From positions 28,393,344-28,457,343 of the forward strand of contig CM018051.1 in the NCBI GenBank assembly GCA_008638375.1: DNA of 64,000 bases, given 5' to 3'. The notes below the pieces were generated by a model that worked only from the letters and a program-made list of their open reading frames with translations, had not been told where the DNA came from and made no database searches. Origin of the DNA: Nyssa sinensis (Eukaryota; Streptophyta; Magnoliopsida; Cornales; Nyssaceae). Below, one piece after another: positions 23,682-35,280 of this stretch (position 1 is the stretch's first letter; every line of letters begins with the position of its first letter). Both the position numbers and the translations under genes were made by a program.

Positions 23682-24502
23682 ATAACTGACATATAAACCA
23701 AATTCCTTTCTCCCTAATTTGAACAAGGCCATGGATTTCTTGCTCCTTTGAGTTGAGGAAAGTAATCTGCAAACCCTCATCATCCCACCCTATCCAAATT
23801 CTACCATTATCTACATCAGCATAATTATGAATAAAACTCCAGTTAGGACATAAAGATCTAGATAACTTCTCAAAATTAGCATGCTTATCCTTTGTTTCCA
23901 CCAACCCATGACATGAGATACCATGAGCTCTAATGAGTTGCTTTATTTCTTGTTGTTTTTAGGGGAGATTAACACCCCTTATGTTCTAGCAAGCTAAATT
24001 GATCATTTAAATTAGGAGAATTTTGAATTCCTCCCAGAGCCATTCCCTGATCCCCTTTGTTGCTTCTTCCCCTTTGTTGCTTTGACTACTTTGATTCCAC
24101 TTCCTAAGCAATTCCACTGAATCCACAACTTGCCTCCATATTTCCTTCGAATTCGGAGCAGATATTGAAGTGGTTTCCATCTCAGTGTTCTGTGTTCCTT
24201 CACTCTAATCAAGCTTTCCTCTATCAATTGGAGTTGCTGGTGCCTTTTCTTCCTCTCCAAAAACCCCTTCAACTTGCGGTTCCACTTCATCTAGTTCATG
24301 ACTAATTCCCATTTTGGCTTCAACATGATAAGCACTCTCTTTGTTATTTTCATTGCAGCCTACTTCTTGCTTCCCTTTCTCTTCTTGGCGATTGGAACTA
24401 GTGGAGGCTTCCCCATTCTTATCCAGCACATCAAATTTATTTTGCAGATTAACACTCTGCTTTTTAGGAGAAATATTCACTTGGTTTGGACAGGCCACTA
24501 CT
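23682..24502 (-). pseudogene. LINE-B fragment: ORF1 end and ORF2 endonuclease start
   Basis: Minus strand. 24502 to 24003 is the C-terminal tail of ORF1 (SVNLQNKFDVL, GEASTSS, then a Lys/Gly-rich end). It is the same family as 57163-57711. At 24006-24003 the sequence is ATGA, the conserved ORF1-stop/ORF2-start overlap, although ORF1 here has an extra TAA just before it. ORF2 then runs into the endonuclease (NADVDNGRIWIGWDDE-type region near 23830) and is cut at 23682. Confidence 0.8.
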
Positions 24503-25783
24503 TGATGTGAACCCGTAAGATCGAAATCCCTTGAACCCACAATCAAATTGAAACTTGCCCAAGAAAACCAAGAATCGAGTCAAGATGATCTAGACCCGTT
24601 GAAAACTTGTTTCAAGAACCTAGATTTGATGAGAACGCCACAAAGGGCATACCTTTGATGAGTTTATAGTTCACTCAAGAACAAGTAGAGACAACTGAAA
24701 AATTCTCTAAGCAGAAAGCTTCATTCACGTTCCTAGCCTCTAAATTGCGGCTACAAGTCCTTTTAAAACCCTCAATGAAACCCTAGGGCCGAATAAGGCC
24801 TACATCAATTAAAAGACACGAGTTGAACATCTTCAGGCCCAAAACGTCCTAAACTACCGACTAAAGCTAATAAAAGAAATCCACTAAATGAGTTAAATAG
24901 GCCCAAATGCCTACAACCATAAAAACATAAAATAGGCCCACACACCTATACTTAACGAAATAAAAAGTCTATACGAAACCCCTAGGCTATGCCGCCCCCC
25001 TCTGTGGCTTGTATCACATGGATTAAAGCTGGTTCTTCTTCTTTCAAGCCCATCTTGATTGTCGGGGTCTTGCTCGATGAGTTTGCAAACTCGATTTAAA
25101 TGGATTGCACCAATCTTTGCCTTGCTTCATTGATCTTGTTAGCTCTTGACCTTGTGATTGGCCCTTCTGGAACTTGTAAAGGATCTTTACCATGGTGTTC
25201 ATCATTCTCCCTCTCCTCAAAAGGATTTGACCTCGAATCGTCACCTGTATCAAAGGGAGAAAGATCAGAAACATTGAAAGTAGCAGAGACATTATACTCA
25301 CCTAGAAGGTCCACTTTATAAGCATTATCATTAATTTTCTCAAGGATTTGGAAAGGTCCATCTCCTTGAGGATGCAATTTAGTTATTCTATAGGTGAGGA
25401 ATCTTTCTTTATGCATGTGGACCCAAACCCAATCTCCAGGTTCGAAGATGACACGCCTTCGCACTTTATTTGCTTGGGAAGCAAACTTTTCATTCTTTTG
25501 CACAATTTGAAGCCATACATTTCATGAATGGACTTCACCAATTCGGCCTTCCTGTGGCCATCCAAACTACTCCTATCATTAATAGGTAAAGGCATCAAAT
25601 CTAAAGGAGTAAGTGGATTAAACCCATACACAAATTCAAAGGGAGAATAAGAAGTAGTAGTATGCATAGTCCTATTATATGCAAACTCTATAAATGGAAA
25701 ACAGTCCTCCCAAGTTTTTAAATTCTTTTGAATGACAGTGCGTAAGGGTTAGAGTTTTGTTGACTACTTATAGAATTCGAAAA
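24503..25783 (-). pseudogene. gypsy-S LTR plus pol 3' part (truncated)
   Basis: The plus-strand left end TGATGTGAACCCG at 24503 is the LTR 3' terminus, as at 41634 and 51316. The LTR runs to about 24960. Beyond it the minus strand encodes the pol C-terminus (SRANKINEARQ), the GPF-type post-integrase region (GDGPFQILEKINDNAYKV) and the end of the integrase core ([16 protein letters not shown]). The element breaks off at about 25783 against unrelated sequence. Stops and frameshifts are present. Confidence 0.85.
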
Positions 25784-27216
25784 AGAATAGAAGCACAACA
25801 AAAGAGCAGGGCAATGAGGTGGAATCTTTGCAGCTAAGTCAAAGTAATAAAATTCAAGGAAATGGAGAAAATGTGGATGCTAATTAAGAAAGAAAACAAA
25901 AAGGAATAAAAAATCTACTAGAAAGTGTCTCCCAAATTTCAAGGAGCAAGAAGTTGGTGCTGAAGAATTAACATCTTCAAATGAGAGAATGAGAGAGGTG
26001 GACACTCCATCCAAAACAACAAAGAAAACCAGATCTGTAAAAACTAGTGCTGTGAATCAGTCAACTGGATCAGAATTGGAACTCAAGAAAAATATTGATA
26101 CTGAAAGTGGTTCTCTCCATCCTCAATAGGCTTCGATGACTGTTCTCTCATCTCAAGTTCCATCATCACAGACACTTGAGGGTAATTCTAAGGGAAGGCT
26201 TTCTGAAGCTAATATTGTTAATAATGCCCTTAAAAATGGTTGTACGGATGATCCTAATGATTGCATGGAAGATTCCAAGTGTGAAGGTGATAAGATTAAC
26301 TTCAGGGATTACTTTGTGCCAGCCAGACACCAGGACAAAGTTGCTCCTACTGAGGTGCTTGGTGACAAGGTGAATAAAGCAAAAAGATCAGACATAGAGC
26401 CGAAATCTTCAAAGAACATGAAAAAGCCCATCTTTTCTATAGGCACCTCACCTGATATAGAAATCTCACTTAAGGTAAATGAAAACCAGAGGAGTGAAAA
26501 AAAATCTCATGATAGAAATTCATTTAGCATTCAACTTCAGAAATCATTAATGAAGAATGAGCGTAATGAAGTCATGCTTAGTCCAACATAAAGTCTTCAA
26601 AATTTTCTGGAAATGAAGGAAAAGCTCCATGTTCTCGGGACATTGATAAAATCAAATCAATTTCTCAAGAAGATAAACGGCCTGATCTAGTTAATGGTTC
26701 TAGGATCAATGGCTCTGCACCTGCTTATCTGAAGGAAAATGGTGAATGTTCAGCTTCATTTAGTTCAAATTCAAAAAGTTCTGACAAAGCTATATAAAAA
26801 AAAAAAGGGATAACGGTCGTCGGTCAAGTTTGGGCCCTCGTGTGACAGTTGCAAAAGCTTCCGGTAAGAATAATGATGAAGATGTGACCAGTTCACAATG
26901 TGAGAAGAGTTTGTTGGCTATACCAGGTGCAATTTTTAGGGATGGTAGTAGCAAGAGTACTGAAGACGAGAATGAGGCTGTAAACTCAGATGCCAACACA
27001 AGAACTCCATCAGATAATTTATCTTTGTCAGGCAACTCTGAAAGGGAAAGCAAGTTGAGTTTGGAGTCATTGAGAGATGGTAATTCAAAATCTATGTTTG
27101 GACTCATTTGTGCATCTATAATTGTGTGCTGTGTTTATTAACTGATGGTTGGTTTCAAACTGCCTTGGTTAGAAAATTTAGTGACACAATGGTTCATACC
27201 CTAATAAATTGCCAAG
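25784..27216 (+). pseudogene. Decayed host-gene-like coding sequence, unrecognised
   Basis: Long stretches read as Ser/Lys/Asn/Glu-rich protein: frame 26136-26591 (with NFRDYFVPARHQDK) and frame 26830 to about 27080 (GPRVTVAKASGKNN, SERESKLSLESL). They are separated by a frameshift and by a TAA next to an A-run at 26797. The reading can be followed upstream to about 25790 with further stops. I match no family. After 27080 the sequence is intron-like, and it continues at 39696 beyond the LINE insertion. It is plausibly an exon of a nuclear, disordered-type protein, or a displaced piece of one. Confidence 0.45.
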
Positions 27217-27234
27217 AGATAAATAATTGATATA
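27217..27234. repeat. 18-bp TSD of LINE-A (left; right copy 39678-39695)
   Basis: AGATAAATAATTGATATA occurs identically at 27217-27234 and 39678-39695, flanking the LINE and its poly(A). It is a typical target duplication of L1-type insertion and proves the two outer flanks were once contiguous. Confidence 0.95.
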
Positions 27235-27316
27235 CGTAAGGGAGAGCCTAAAAGATGAGAGCTTCTCACTCTAAACCTTCATTCTCTCTCTAGTTTTCTG
27301 CATTTTCTTGGCATTA

Positions 27317-30082
27317 ATGGCTTCCAAACAGCCATTATTTACTGTGTTTAATGATCCTCATGGTGCTAAGAATGTTTCTCATTCAATGCAAGATTCGGAT
27401 CTTGTATCTAAAGTTCCTCATCAAACTATAACGACGTCTGCAACACATGGACGTAGTGTCTCTCCTGAATTTAAGGTTCCTGAGTCATGTCCTCCATCTC
27501 ATGCCACGATTAATGGCTTGCAACCTGCCAAGCAACATAAATTTCAAGGGATTTCTGCTGCTGCCTCGTTTAATGGCTCGCATCTTAACAAGTATCATCA
27601 TGCTCATGGGGCTTCTGATAGTCATGCTCAAGGTGCTACTGTTGTAAGTAACTTTGAAGATGGAGAGGTGTATGCCAGCACCCCTGCAGTGGCAATGCCT
27701 GACTCTCCGGCAAAACTAACTTGGGCTGATCAAGCTAGTAGTGGAGAATTCATCCCAAAGGAAGCTTTGGATTTGGAGGAAGAGTACGATGGTTTCTCAG
27801 TTAACTCAGAATTTCTATTTGGTCAAGACAACCATTTTCGTAAGGTTTCCATCAATGGAGGATACAACACGGGTGGGTCTGAAACAGGTGAGTGTCGCAC
27901 AGGCTCCAGGCTTGCAACTGGCAAAAAACCTTACTCAACTGTTCAGCCGCAGCAGTCCCGGTTTCCTGCTATACGCAAGGTAACTGTACAACCCCTTGCT
28001 ACCACAGTAGCCATTCAGCCGCACACGCAAAGGGCTGATCATACTGACTGCACTGCTACTGTTACCTCAAAAATTAACATGCTAGCTTCCTCCTCAAGCG
28101 TGGGTAACACCGTTCCTAGTCAACATGAAGGACTAATCTCTCCATCTGCAGGAGTTGCGTGTCCGTCAATTATAGTAGGCTGTTCTGATACAGCCCATCC
28201 CCCTACGCCAAATGTTGCTATTCAAGCTCAGGCGCCTTCTTACCCTGGTAACCGCATGGCCTTGGGCCCACCTGGTCAACATGTCCCTCCTACTAACCCA
28301 ACGGTTCATTTAAATTTCCAACCAGGCCCACATGGTCAACAAAACCCCCTTAATAACCCAACAGACCCCTCATTTCATTCGGCACAGCAGATGGTAGTGT
28401 GCCATCAAATCGTGTCTACAGCCACCTATACGCCCCCCCTCACTCACCTCACCACTGGCCAACCAAATGAATCTGATCCTTCTGCTCCTGATAAAGCAAA
28501 GGGACTTGCCCCTTTCTACGGTGGTCCCTACCAAACTATTCCCTCTTCATTTAACCACTGCGATACTCCTATTTCTGTAACCCACTCAGATTCAATAACA
28601 TTGCCTCTCCTTTCAACAAACCCTGTAGAGACAAAACCACAGCCCCTCTCCCTAGCAGCAGGTTCGTGCAACCCCTTGCTTCCACACCATGGAAGGTCAA
28701 TTGCTCTTCCTTCTCACCATATGCCTGCGGGTCCTACGCCTTCTACTGCCTGGTCCTCACTTTTCCAAAAACTTCCTTTCTCAAAAAGATTTTCTCTGGA
28801 ATACAAGGCTCCCCTACGAGAGGGTAATAGGATCACGTTCCAACCTCCCTTGGAAGTCCTCCAAGTTGGCATATCAGATTGGGAAAACACCATGGTCGGC
28901 TATTTTTTAGACAAGAAAATGCCATTTCTCTAGGTAAAGAAAGTGGCAGAAAAACTCTGGAGCAAAGATGTGTTAAACTTTGTTCTCACAAATGGCAATG
29001 GATTCTATTTTTTCAAATTTGATTCTATACATGCTATCAGTTCTATCCTTGAAAGTGGGCTCTGGCACTTTTCTGGGCGACATGTCATTCTTCAAAAATG
29101 GCACCCTGGCATGGCTATCTCAAAGTAGGATGTGGCAAAAATTCTTGTCTGGATTAAATTCTATAATATCCCTTATGAACTTTGGACAGCCCAAGAGCTT
29201 AGCTACGTTGCCAGTGCCATTGGGAAGCCTCTCTATGCTGATTTTTATACTGAAGAACAATCTAGGATCAGCTATGCTCGAATCTGTGTGGAAGTGGACG
29301 CCACCCAAGAGCTGTCTGATTACTTCGATATCCAATTGTCTGAACACTCAAAAGTGAAAATATTGGTTGAATACCAATGGCTTCCCTCCATGTGCACCCA
29401 TTGTCAAACATTTAGGCATAGACTTGCTAATTGTCCCTCCATGAAACGTGATACAGGGAAAACTATCAAACCCCCTACTAATGCTGCTTCATCTATTACC
29501 AAGGGAGTCTGGAGAGAAGTTTCCAGAAAAGGCAAACTCATTCAAGCTGAAAACTACAGTAATGCAGACCCCATCCAAGCTGCCTCCACTCACTCTGATA
29601 ATGCTTTAAGAGATGCCGGCGACCATACCAATCCCATTGCAGCCACTACTAACAGTGCTATAGAACAGCAGATTGTGCATCCTAAATTTCAACGAATTAA
29701 TCCAATGGTAACAGGTACCACCAGCGGTGGTCATAGCCTTAAATGCCCAGAGATAGAGGAACCTGATTCCCTTCATCCTCTTACTGATATAGATGGTAAA
29801 AATGATCAGGTCCAGCGACCTCTCTCAGCTCAGGAGGAGAGCAATGTCTCTCTTCTATCCCCAAAAACTCCTAACCCCAGTGGGCCTCCTCTAGATGACA
29901 GCTACTCTGCTTCCACTGCTTCTCCTGAATCCAACTCTTTAGTGGATAAAATAGCCAAAATTGATGAAGCTGATACTGGGAGCAACTATAGAAGGAATCA
30001 GCTCAGGAAGCAAAGAAGGCAACGAAAACTCCTAAGGAACCAAGGGACATTCGGTTCTAACACCCTCTCCCTTTCTCAATGA
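27317..30082 (+). pseudogene. LINE-A ORF1 (DUF4283 + CCHC), 921 codons with two TAGs
   Basis: One frame runs from ATG 27317 to TGA 30082, broken only by TAG at 28931 and 29126 (both explicable as CAG to TAG). The first in-frame TTG at 27308 is not used, because ATG 27317 gives MASKQPLF. The N-terminal half is Pro/Ser/Thr/His-rich and disordered. About residues 515-660 resemble DUF4283 (TMVGYFLDKK, GFYFFKF, LWHFSGRHVILQKW, YVASAIGKPLYAD). A zinc knuckle CTHCQTFRHRLANC follows. ORF1p of plant L1 is taken to bind the LINE RNA. The tail is Lys/Arg-rich. Confidence 0.9.
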
Positions 30083-32027
30083 ATTTTGCTTGTTGGAATA
30101 TCAGGGGATTGAACAGCCCCCTCTAAACAGCGTGAAATTCGAACCTTTGCTCATGATTATTCTATATGTTTTTTTGGTATTGTTGAGACCAAAGTTAAGA
30201 GTGCTTCCAAAGATTCTATAGCTAACTCTCTCATTCCCAGTTGGTCTTTTTTACATAACTATTCTCATGCTCCCTCTGGCAAAATTTGGATTGGTTGGAA
30301 TAACTCTATTTTGCAGAATAATTCTTCCTGCGCCAATGCTCAAGCCATTCATTGCAATGCTACTATTCGGGACACCAATGCTCCTTTGATCATTTCTGTT
30401 ATCTATGGCTCCAACTCTCCTCTTCAACGGAATGATTTATGGCGTGACATCAACCTCCAAGCCTCTATCTCCAAGGATATCCCTTGGCTTATATTTGGGG
30501 ATTTCAATGCCATCCGTTTCCCTCATGAAAGAAGTGGTGGTAACCATGACTGGCCCACTGTTATGGATGACTGCAACAAATGCTTTATGAACTCTAAGCT
30601 TGAGGATCTGAGATACTCTGGGCATCTTTTCACCTGGACAAATGGACAGGCTGCTCCTTTCTCTATTTAGCGGAAACTTGATAGAGCCCTGGTCAACCAA
30701 GATTGGCTCACTGCCTTTCCTACGACGGAGGTTGAATTTCTCCCCCATGGCCTTTCTGATCATTCCCCTATTATTTTTCGATCTAGCATCCCTCTAAAAA
30801 AGAGCAGAGTTCCTTTCAAATTCTTCAATTTTTGGGCGGATTTTGATGACTTCCTTCCTATTGTTGAGTAGGCTTGGAACTCTAACATCCAAGGTACAGC
30901 TATGTTTATTTGCTGCCAGAAACTCAAGAAGGTAAAATATGCTCTTAAGGAATTCAATCAGGAAAAATTACAGAACATTACCTCTAGAGTCCAAGAAGCC
31001 CACAACAAGTTGCATGACATCCAAAACCTCCTTGCCCAAAATCCGGGAAACGCCAGGCTCATACAGGAGGAGAAAGAAGCCATCCATTTATATTATTCCA
31101 TCCTTTCCAGTGAGGAAAGCCTTGCCAAGCAAAAATCCTGGATTCAATGGCTTACGGAAGGTGACCAAAATACCTCTTTCTTCTTCAAATCAGTGAATAG
31201 CAGAAGAAACAGAAACAAGATAGTCAGCCTGATTGATGCAAATGGTAATAGAATTGATGACATCAAAGAGATCAAAAGCAATATTGTCAACTTTTATCAT
31301 GATCTTCTGGGAACTGAAAGTCCCATTCCGTACCCAGGGAAGCAAGCTCTTGCAAGCTTTATCACCAAGCGGCTTCCTCTTGACTCTCTCGCAGTTCTCC
31401 AATGCCCTGTATCGAAAGATGAAATCCAAGAAGCATTTTTCAGCCCCTAATAAAGCTCCAGGGCCTAATGGTTTCAATGGCTATTTTTTCAAAAAATCCT
31501 AGAGTATTGTCAAACCTAAGGTCATTGCTGCTATCTTAGAATTTTTCTCTTCAAGATCCATTCTTAAGGAGATCAACTCCACTGCTATTACCCTGGTTCC
31601 TAAGGCCCCTAATCCTTCCTTTGATCATGATTACCGGCCTATTTCTTGTTGTAACACTATCTACAAAGCCATCTCCAAAATCCTTGCCAACAGATTAAAG
31701 AAAGTCCTTCCTAGGCTCATTGACTCGGCCTAATCTGCCTTCATTCTAGGTAGGAAAATCAATGACAACATCCTTCTGGCCCAGGAGCTCATGCACAATT
31801 ACCACAAGAACTTAGGCTCTCCTCATTGTACAATGAAAGTTGATCTTAAGAAAGCTTTTGACTCAGTGCAGTAGGAGTTTATTATGGACACCTTCAGCCT
31901 TATGGGATTTCCTAAGATGTTTATTGATTGGATCTACTGCTGCATATCTACTCCTCATTTCTCAGTTGTTATTAATGGAGACTTAGAAGGTTTCTTTCCT
32001 GGTGCTAAGGGTCTAAGGCAAGGAGAT
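30079..32027 (+). pseudogene. LINE-A ORF2, 5' part: APE endonuclease and RT
   Basis: The ATG at 30079 overlaps the ORF1 stop (ATGA). The opening MNFACWNIRGLN is the L1 endonuclease N-terminus. One extra base near 30120 shifts the frame. GDFNAIRFPHE lies near 30500 and a SDHSPI motif at about 30755. A linker with EESLAKQKSWIQW and GDQNTSFFFK follows (31110-31190). RT begins near 31445 (NKAPGPNGFNG, YRPISCCNTIY, MKVDLKKAFDS) and is cut in the RQGD motif by the LTR at 32028. Several TAG/TAA stops sit at former Trp or Gln codons. Confidence 0.88.
32023..32027. repeat. TSD GAGAT of the solo LTR (right copy 37820-37824)
   Basis: GAGAT lies immediately before TGTAACACC and immediately after GATGTGACA. 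Removing the insert restores the RT sequence 'aaggagatcttctccc' (QGDLLP for the family's QGDPLSP). Confidence 0.95.
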
Positions 32028-32439
32028 TGTAACACCCCGACTTTGTGTAATTAATAATTAGTTATTAATTATTAATTAATACTGGCTTATAGAATGATCT
32101 AGGGAATTAATCATAATCCCGGTGGTCATGATAGACCGATAAAATAATTAAATATGTCTGGAGGAAAAGGGTAAAATACTCGAACCCAATTACTGACTAA
32201 TTCGGCGAAATAACACCGCTTTAACACTAACGAAATCCGAATTAGCTAACCCGAAAAATCCCGAATGTTTAATAAATGACACGGAACCTCTGACACTGAA
32301 GATAACTGAAATATGAAACTCTCGAAACAAACCGTGTCGAAAAAGGAGTTACGGAATGAAAGTTATGAAGGAAATACTGAAACTGAATTTCTGCGCAACC
32401 AAACGTGGCCTTAACCGAAAATATGGGAAAAATGGCCAA

Positions 32440-32520
32440 ATGGGAGGCCAAGGGAATTGAACCCTTGACCTTTGAGTGAGAAGAAACCTCATCCAAAAAA
32501 TAACCAACTGGGCTAGTGGC
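32440..32520 (-). other. tRNA-like module with intact T-arm in the giant LTR
   Basis: On the minus strand TAGCCCAGTTGGTTA (32515-32501) closely resembles a tRNA D-arm/A-box. About 35 bases later AAGGGTTCAATTCCCTT (32466-32450) is a perfect 5-bp T-stem with a 7-base TTC loop, i.e. a B-box. No anticodon arm or acceptor stem is convincing, so it is a tRNA-derived, SINE-head-like relic rather than a tRNA gene. Confidence 0.6.
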
Positions 32521-34099
32521 ATCTTTGTGACCATATATACAATGAAATGTATATACATACAAATCTGAATAGGCCACCTCCCAAGTGACCAATGAACAAG
32601 CATGCAACACATCAGCATGCATCACCCTATGCCCCCTAGGCTATCATGCCTACACATCACATTATGACCCCTCCCCCAACCCAAATGCATGCAAGCCAAT
32701 GATGGTATATCTCACAAATCAATAACCATTTCATATGTGATATATGGTGAGGGTGAGATCAGAAATTGGGGGATCTGATATACTGATATAGAGGAGGTGA
32801 TAAGGTGTGAGAACTGATCTGTTAAGAGAGAGAAACCATGTGAGATCAAGTGAGCTTATGTGTGAGAAACCATTGTGAGAATGGTGTGTATGTCCATGGT
32901 CTACACATGATGGTGTCCCATGAAGATGCATCAAGAGGAAGGAACTGAGGACCGAGGTGCCAAAGGACTAAACTGAGCCATGAGAGGGAGGAATAATGGC
33001 CTGAACCAGAGGTAAACACAAAACTACAAAAATTTCCTGTTTAGATTTTCATACTGTTTCTGATAATTTTGGTCCATACAAACCATATATATATGCTCCT
33101 GTGAGACTTTGGTATTGTCCTAAATAAATTGGGAGGGTCGAATAGGGTAGAAAACACCAAACCGAGCCCAGGCAGCCATGGATGACCTCGAATATGCAGG
33201 TCTGAATCAGCTGCAATCAAACTGATTTCTGACACACTGAACCTGATCTAGACATCCTAAGGGTCCTAAAACCACTGTTCCGCGACCCTAGAACGCTGAT
33301 TTAAACCCCCAAACCGTGAGTCGCAGTCACGGGTTTGAGACCCAACACCACTGAAATCGTGACCAAACCGAGATATGAAGACGGGGACTGAAACGCCATG
33401 ACCTGTAGGTCACAACGCAACAAACCCCGTGAGGTTTGGACCAAAAATGGACGCCCTAGAATCAGTTGCAGGTCTGCGCAATAATGGAGTGGACCGAGCT
33501 CCACCCGTAGACTCGAGGCACCAAACCGACGCCAAAATGTTGGCTTCACCTCCAGAGAACGTTTGGGATCAAATCAGTTGAAAAACCCTACCTGAAACTC
33601 CACGAAAATGGAGAAAAACCGGAACTGGGAATTAGGGCAACCGAGGGTAGTTGATGAAGAAAACGACCGAGTTGACTCGTTGCCTTGAGCCGAGTCAATC
33701 GGGCCAACTCGGACACGTGTTGAGTGAAGAGGGATGCCACCGAATTAACTGAAACGGCACCGTTTGATGTAACTGTTGTGTTTTAAATCCTGAATTTGGC
33801 CGTTTGGAAACAGAGTTAATAAATCCAAAATTAGGGAAAATTGATTTTGGGCATAACCTAAACGAGGATAGGAAGGAAATTGGGGATAACTGGATTATTA
33901 TATTCCGGTTTTCTGAAGGGAATTAAACCGGTTGGTTTTTGGAGGTTTTGGACTGGTTCAATTTCTGAACCCCTGAACCCTCTGGTCTGAACCCTAATTT
34001 TCTGAATTTATATTTAACCCCCCAAATATTTCTGAAAATTACAGATTAACCCCCACTAAATTGGGAAATTGTACTGTGGCCCAGAACATTGAGAAATTA

Positions 34100-35280
34100 T
34101 TCATTTAAGCCCCTAGAAAATTAATTAAATAATAAAATAATTATTTAATTATTTTATTAAATAGGTAAAATTACGATTTTACCCCTGGACATTTAATATG
34201 TCAAACGGAGTCCAAATAAAGCAAATAAATAGTGTATTTCCACCATTTCAAGTATTCTGGACTTAATGGTACAGTCCAAACTGGGAAATTATGTACCGAA
34301 AATACAGACCTGTAAGTGACAAATGATTGTACTGCCCCTGAGGGTACCCAGGCCCAAATAAAAATAAAAGACAGTCTATTTTGACTATGTCGGGCGTTCT
34401 GAACTCAACGGTGAGGTTCGTTTAACAAACTAAAGTCCCGAAAAATACAGACACATAAAGTGTAAATGACCATACTGCCCCTAATGATTCCCAGGGTCAG
34501 TTAAACATTACAGATAGTCCAACTTAATTATGTCGAACGCTCTGGACCCAATGGTGAGGTCCATTTTATGAACTGACGTGCCGAAAAATATGACACGTGA
34601 AATTACCAAATTACCCCTGATACTGTACGAAGCCCAAATGAAGTCCGATTGGGACGAAATTGATAGCGATAGAAGCCCAGACACTGGTGAGACTGTATAC
34701 TTGATTAGATGACGAATCGGGGTCAGAATTACACAAAACGTAAAATAACCAAAATACCCCTAAGCACTGTAAGTGCAAAGTAGAGGTCGAATAAAGGTCA
34801 AACTGATCTGATAAATTATCATAGGGATAAATAAGACTCCGAGACAGTCAACGCGTAAAACGAGAAATGACCGATGTGTCCCGATGATCAAAAGCAGATA
34901 CCAAACGAAGTCCAAAGGACTTAAGAATTCACATATAAGATATATGGGACATTCTGAGGACCATGATAAGGTCCGGGGTAAGAATGGCAAAATTACCATT
35001 TTGCCCCTAAGGCTAAATAAGCACCTAACTGATAGCAATTTAAGTCTAAAAGACTTAGAACTTCATATATAGGATATATGGGATATTCCGAGGACCACGA
35101 CTGGGTCCGGGACAAGAATGGCAAAATTACCATTTTGCCCCTATCGTTAAAATAAGAACCTAACTGATACTGATTGGAGTCTAAAAGACGTATGACTTTA
35201 TATTTAAGATATAAAGACCATTCTGAAGACCTTGATAGGGGTCCGAGGCAAAAGTGACAAATGACCGTTTTGCCCCTAAG
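34100..35280 (+). repeat. Diverged tandem array, about nine units of roughly 135 bp
   Basis: Units end in 'tttgcccct(a)' or a variant. The cccct (or tcccg) ends fall at 34186, 34339, 34482, 34618, 34761, 34883, 35008, 35142 and 35277, so spacings are 122-153 bp. Each unit carries a '(g)ttctg(g/a)ac..aatggtgaggtcc' block and a 'caaaatgacca' block. The same series, in the same order, occurs in the LTR at 62510-63090. Shorter versions are at 12600-12800 and (minus) 15300-15560. Confidence 0.8.

Noticed and set aside
11971..23686. TAATT/TAACT as a target duplication proving a single outer LTR insertion from 11976 to 23681
   Set aside because: Only 4 of 5 bases match, the left end is not the usual TGTAA, and the flanking LINE pieces lie in opposite orientations, so the flanks were not contiguous.
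27308..28933. 541-codon open frame as a possible host gene
   Set aside because: It is the first part of LINE-A ORF1: same frame as the DUF4283 and CCHC parts downstream, inside the LINE TSDs, and 27308 is TTG rather than ATG.
32440..32520. Functional tRNA gene
   Set aside because: D-arm and T-arm are good, but no anticodon arm or paired acceptor stem can be drawn. The same holds for the other five modules.
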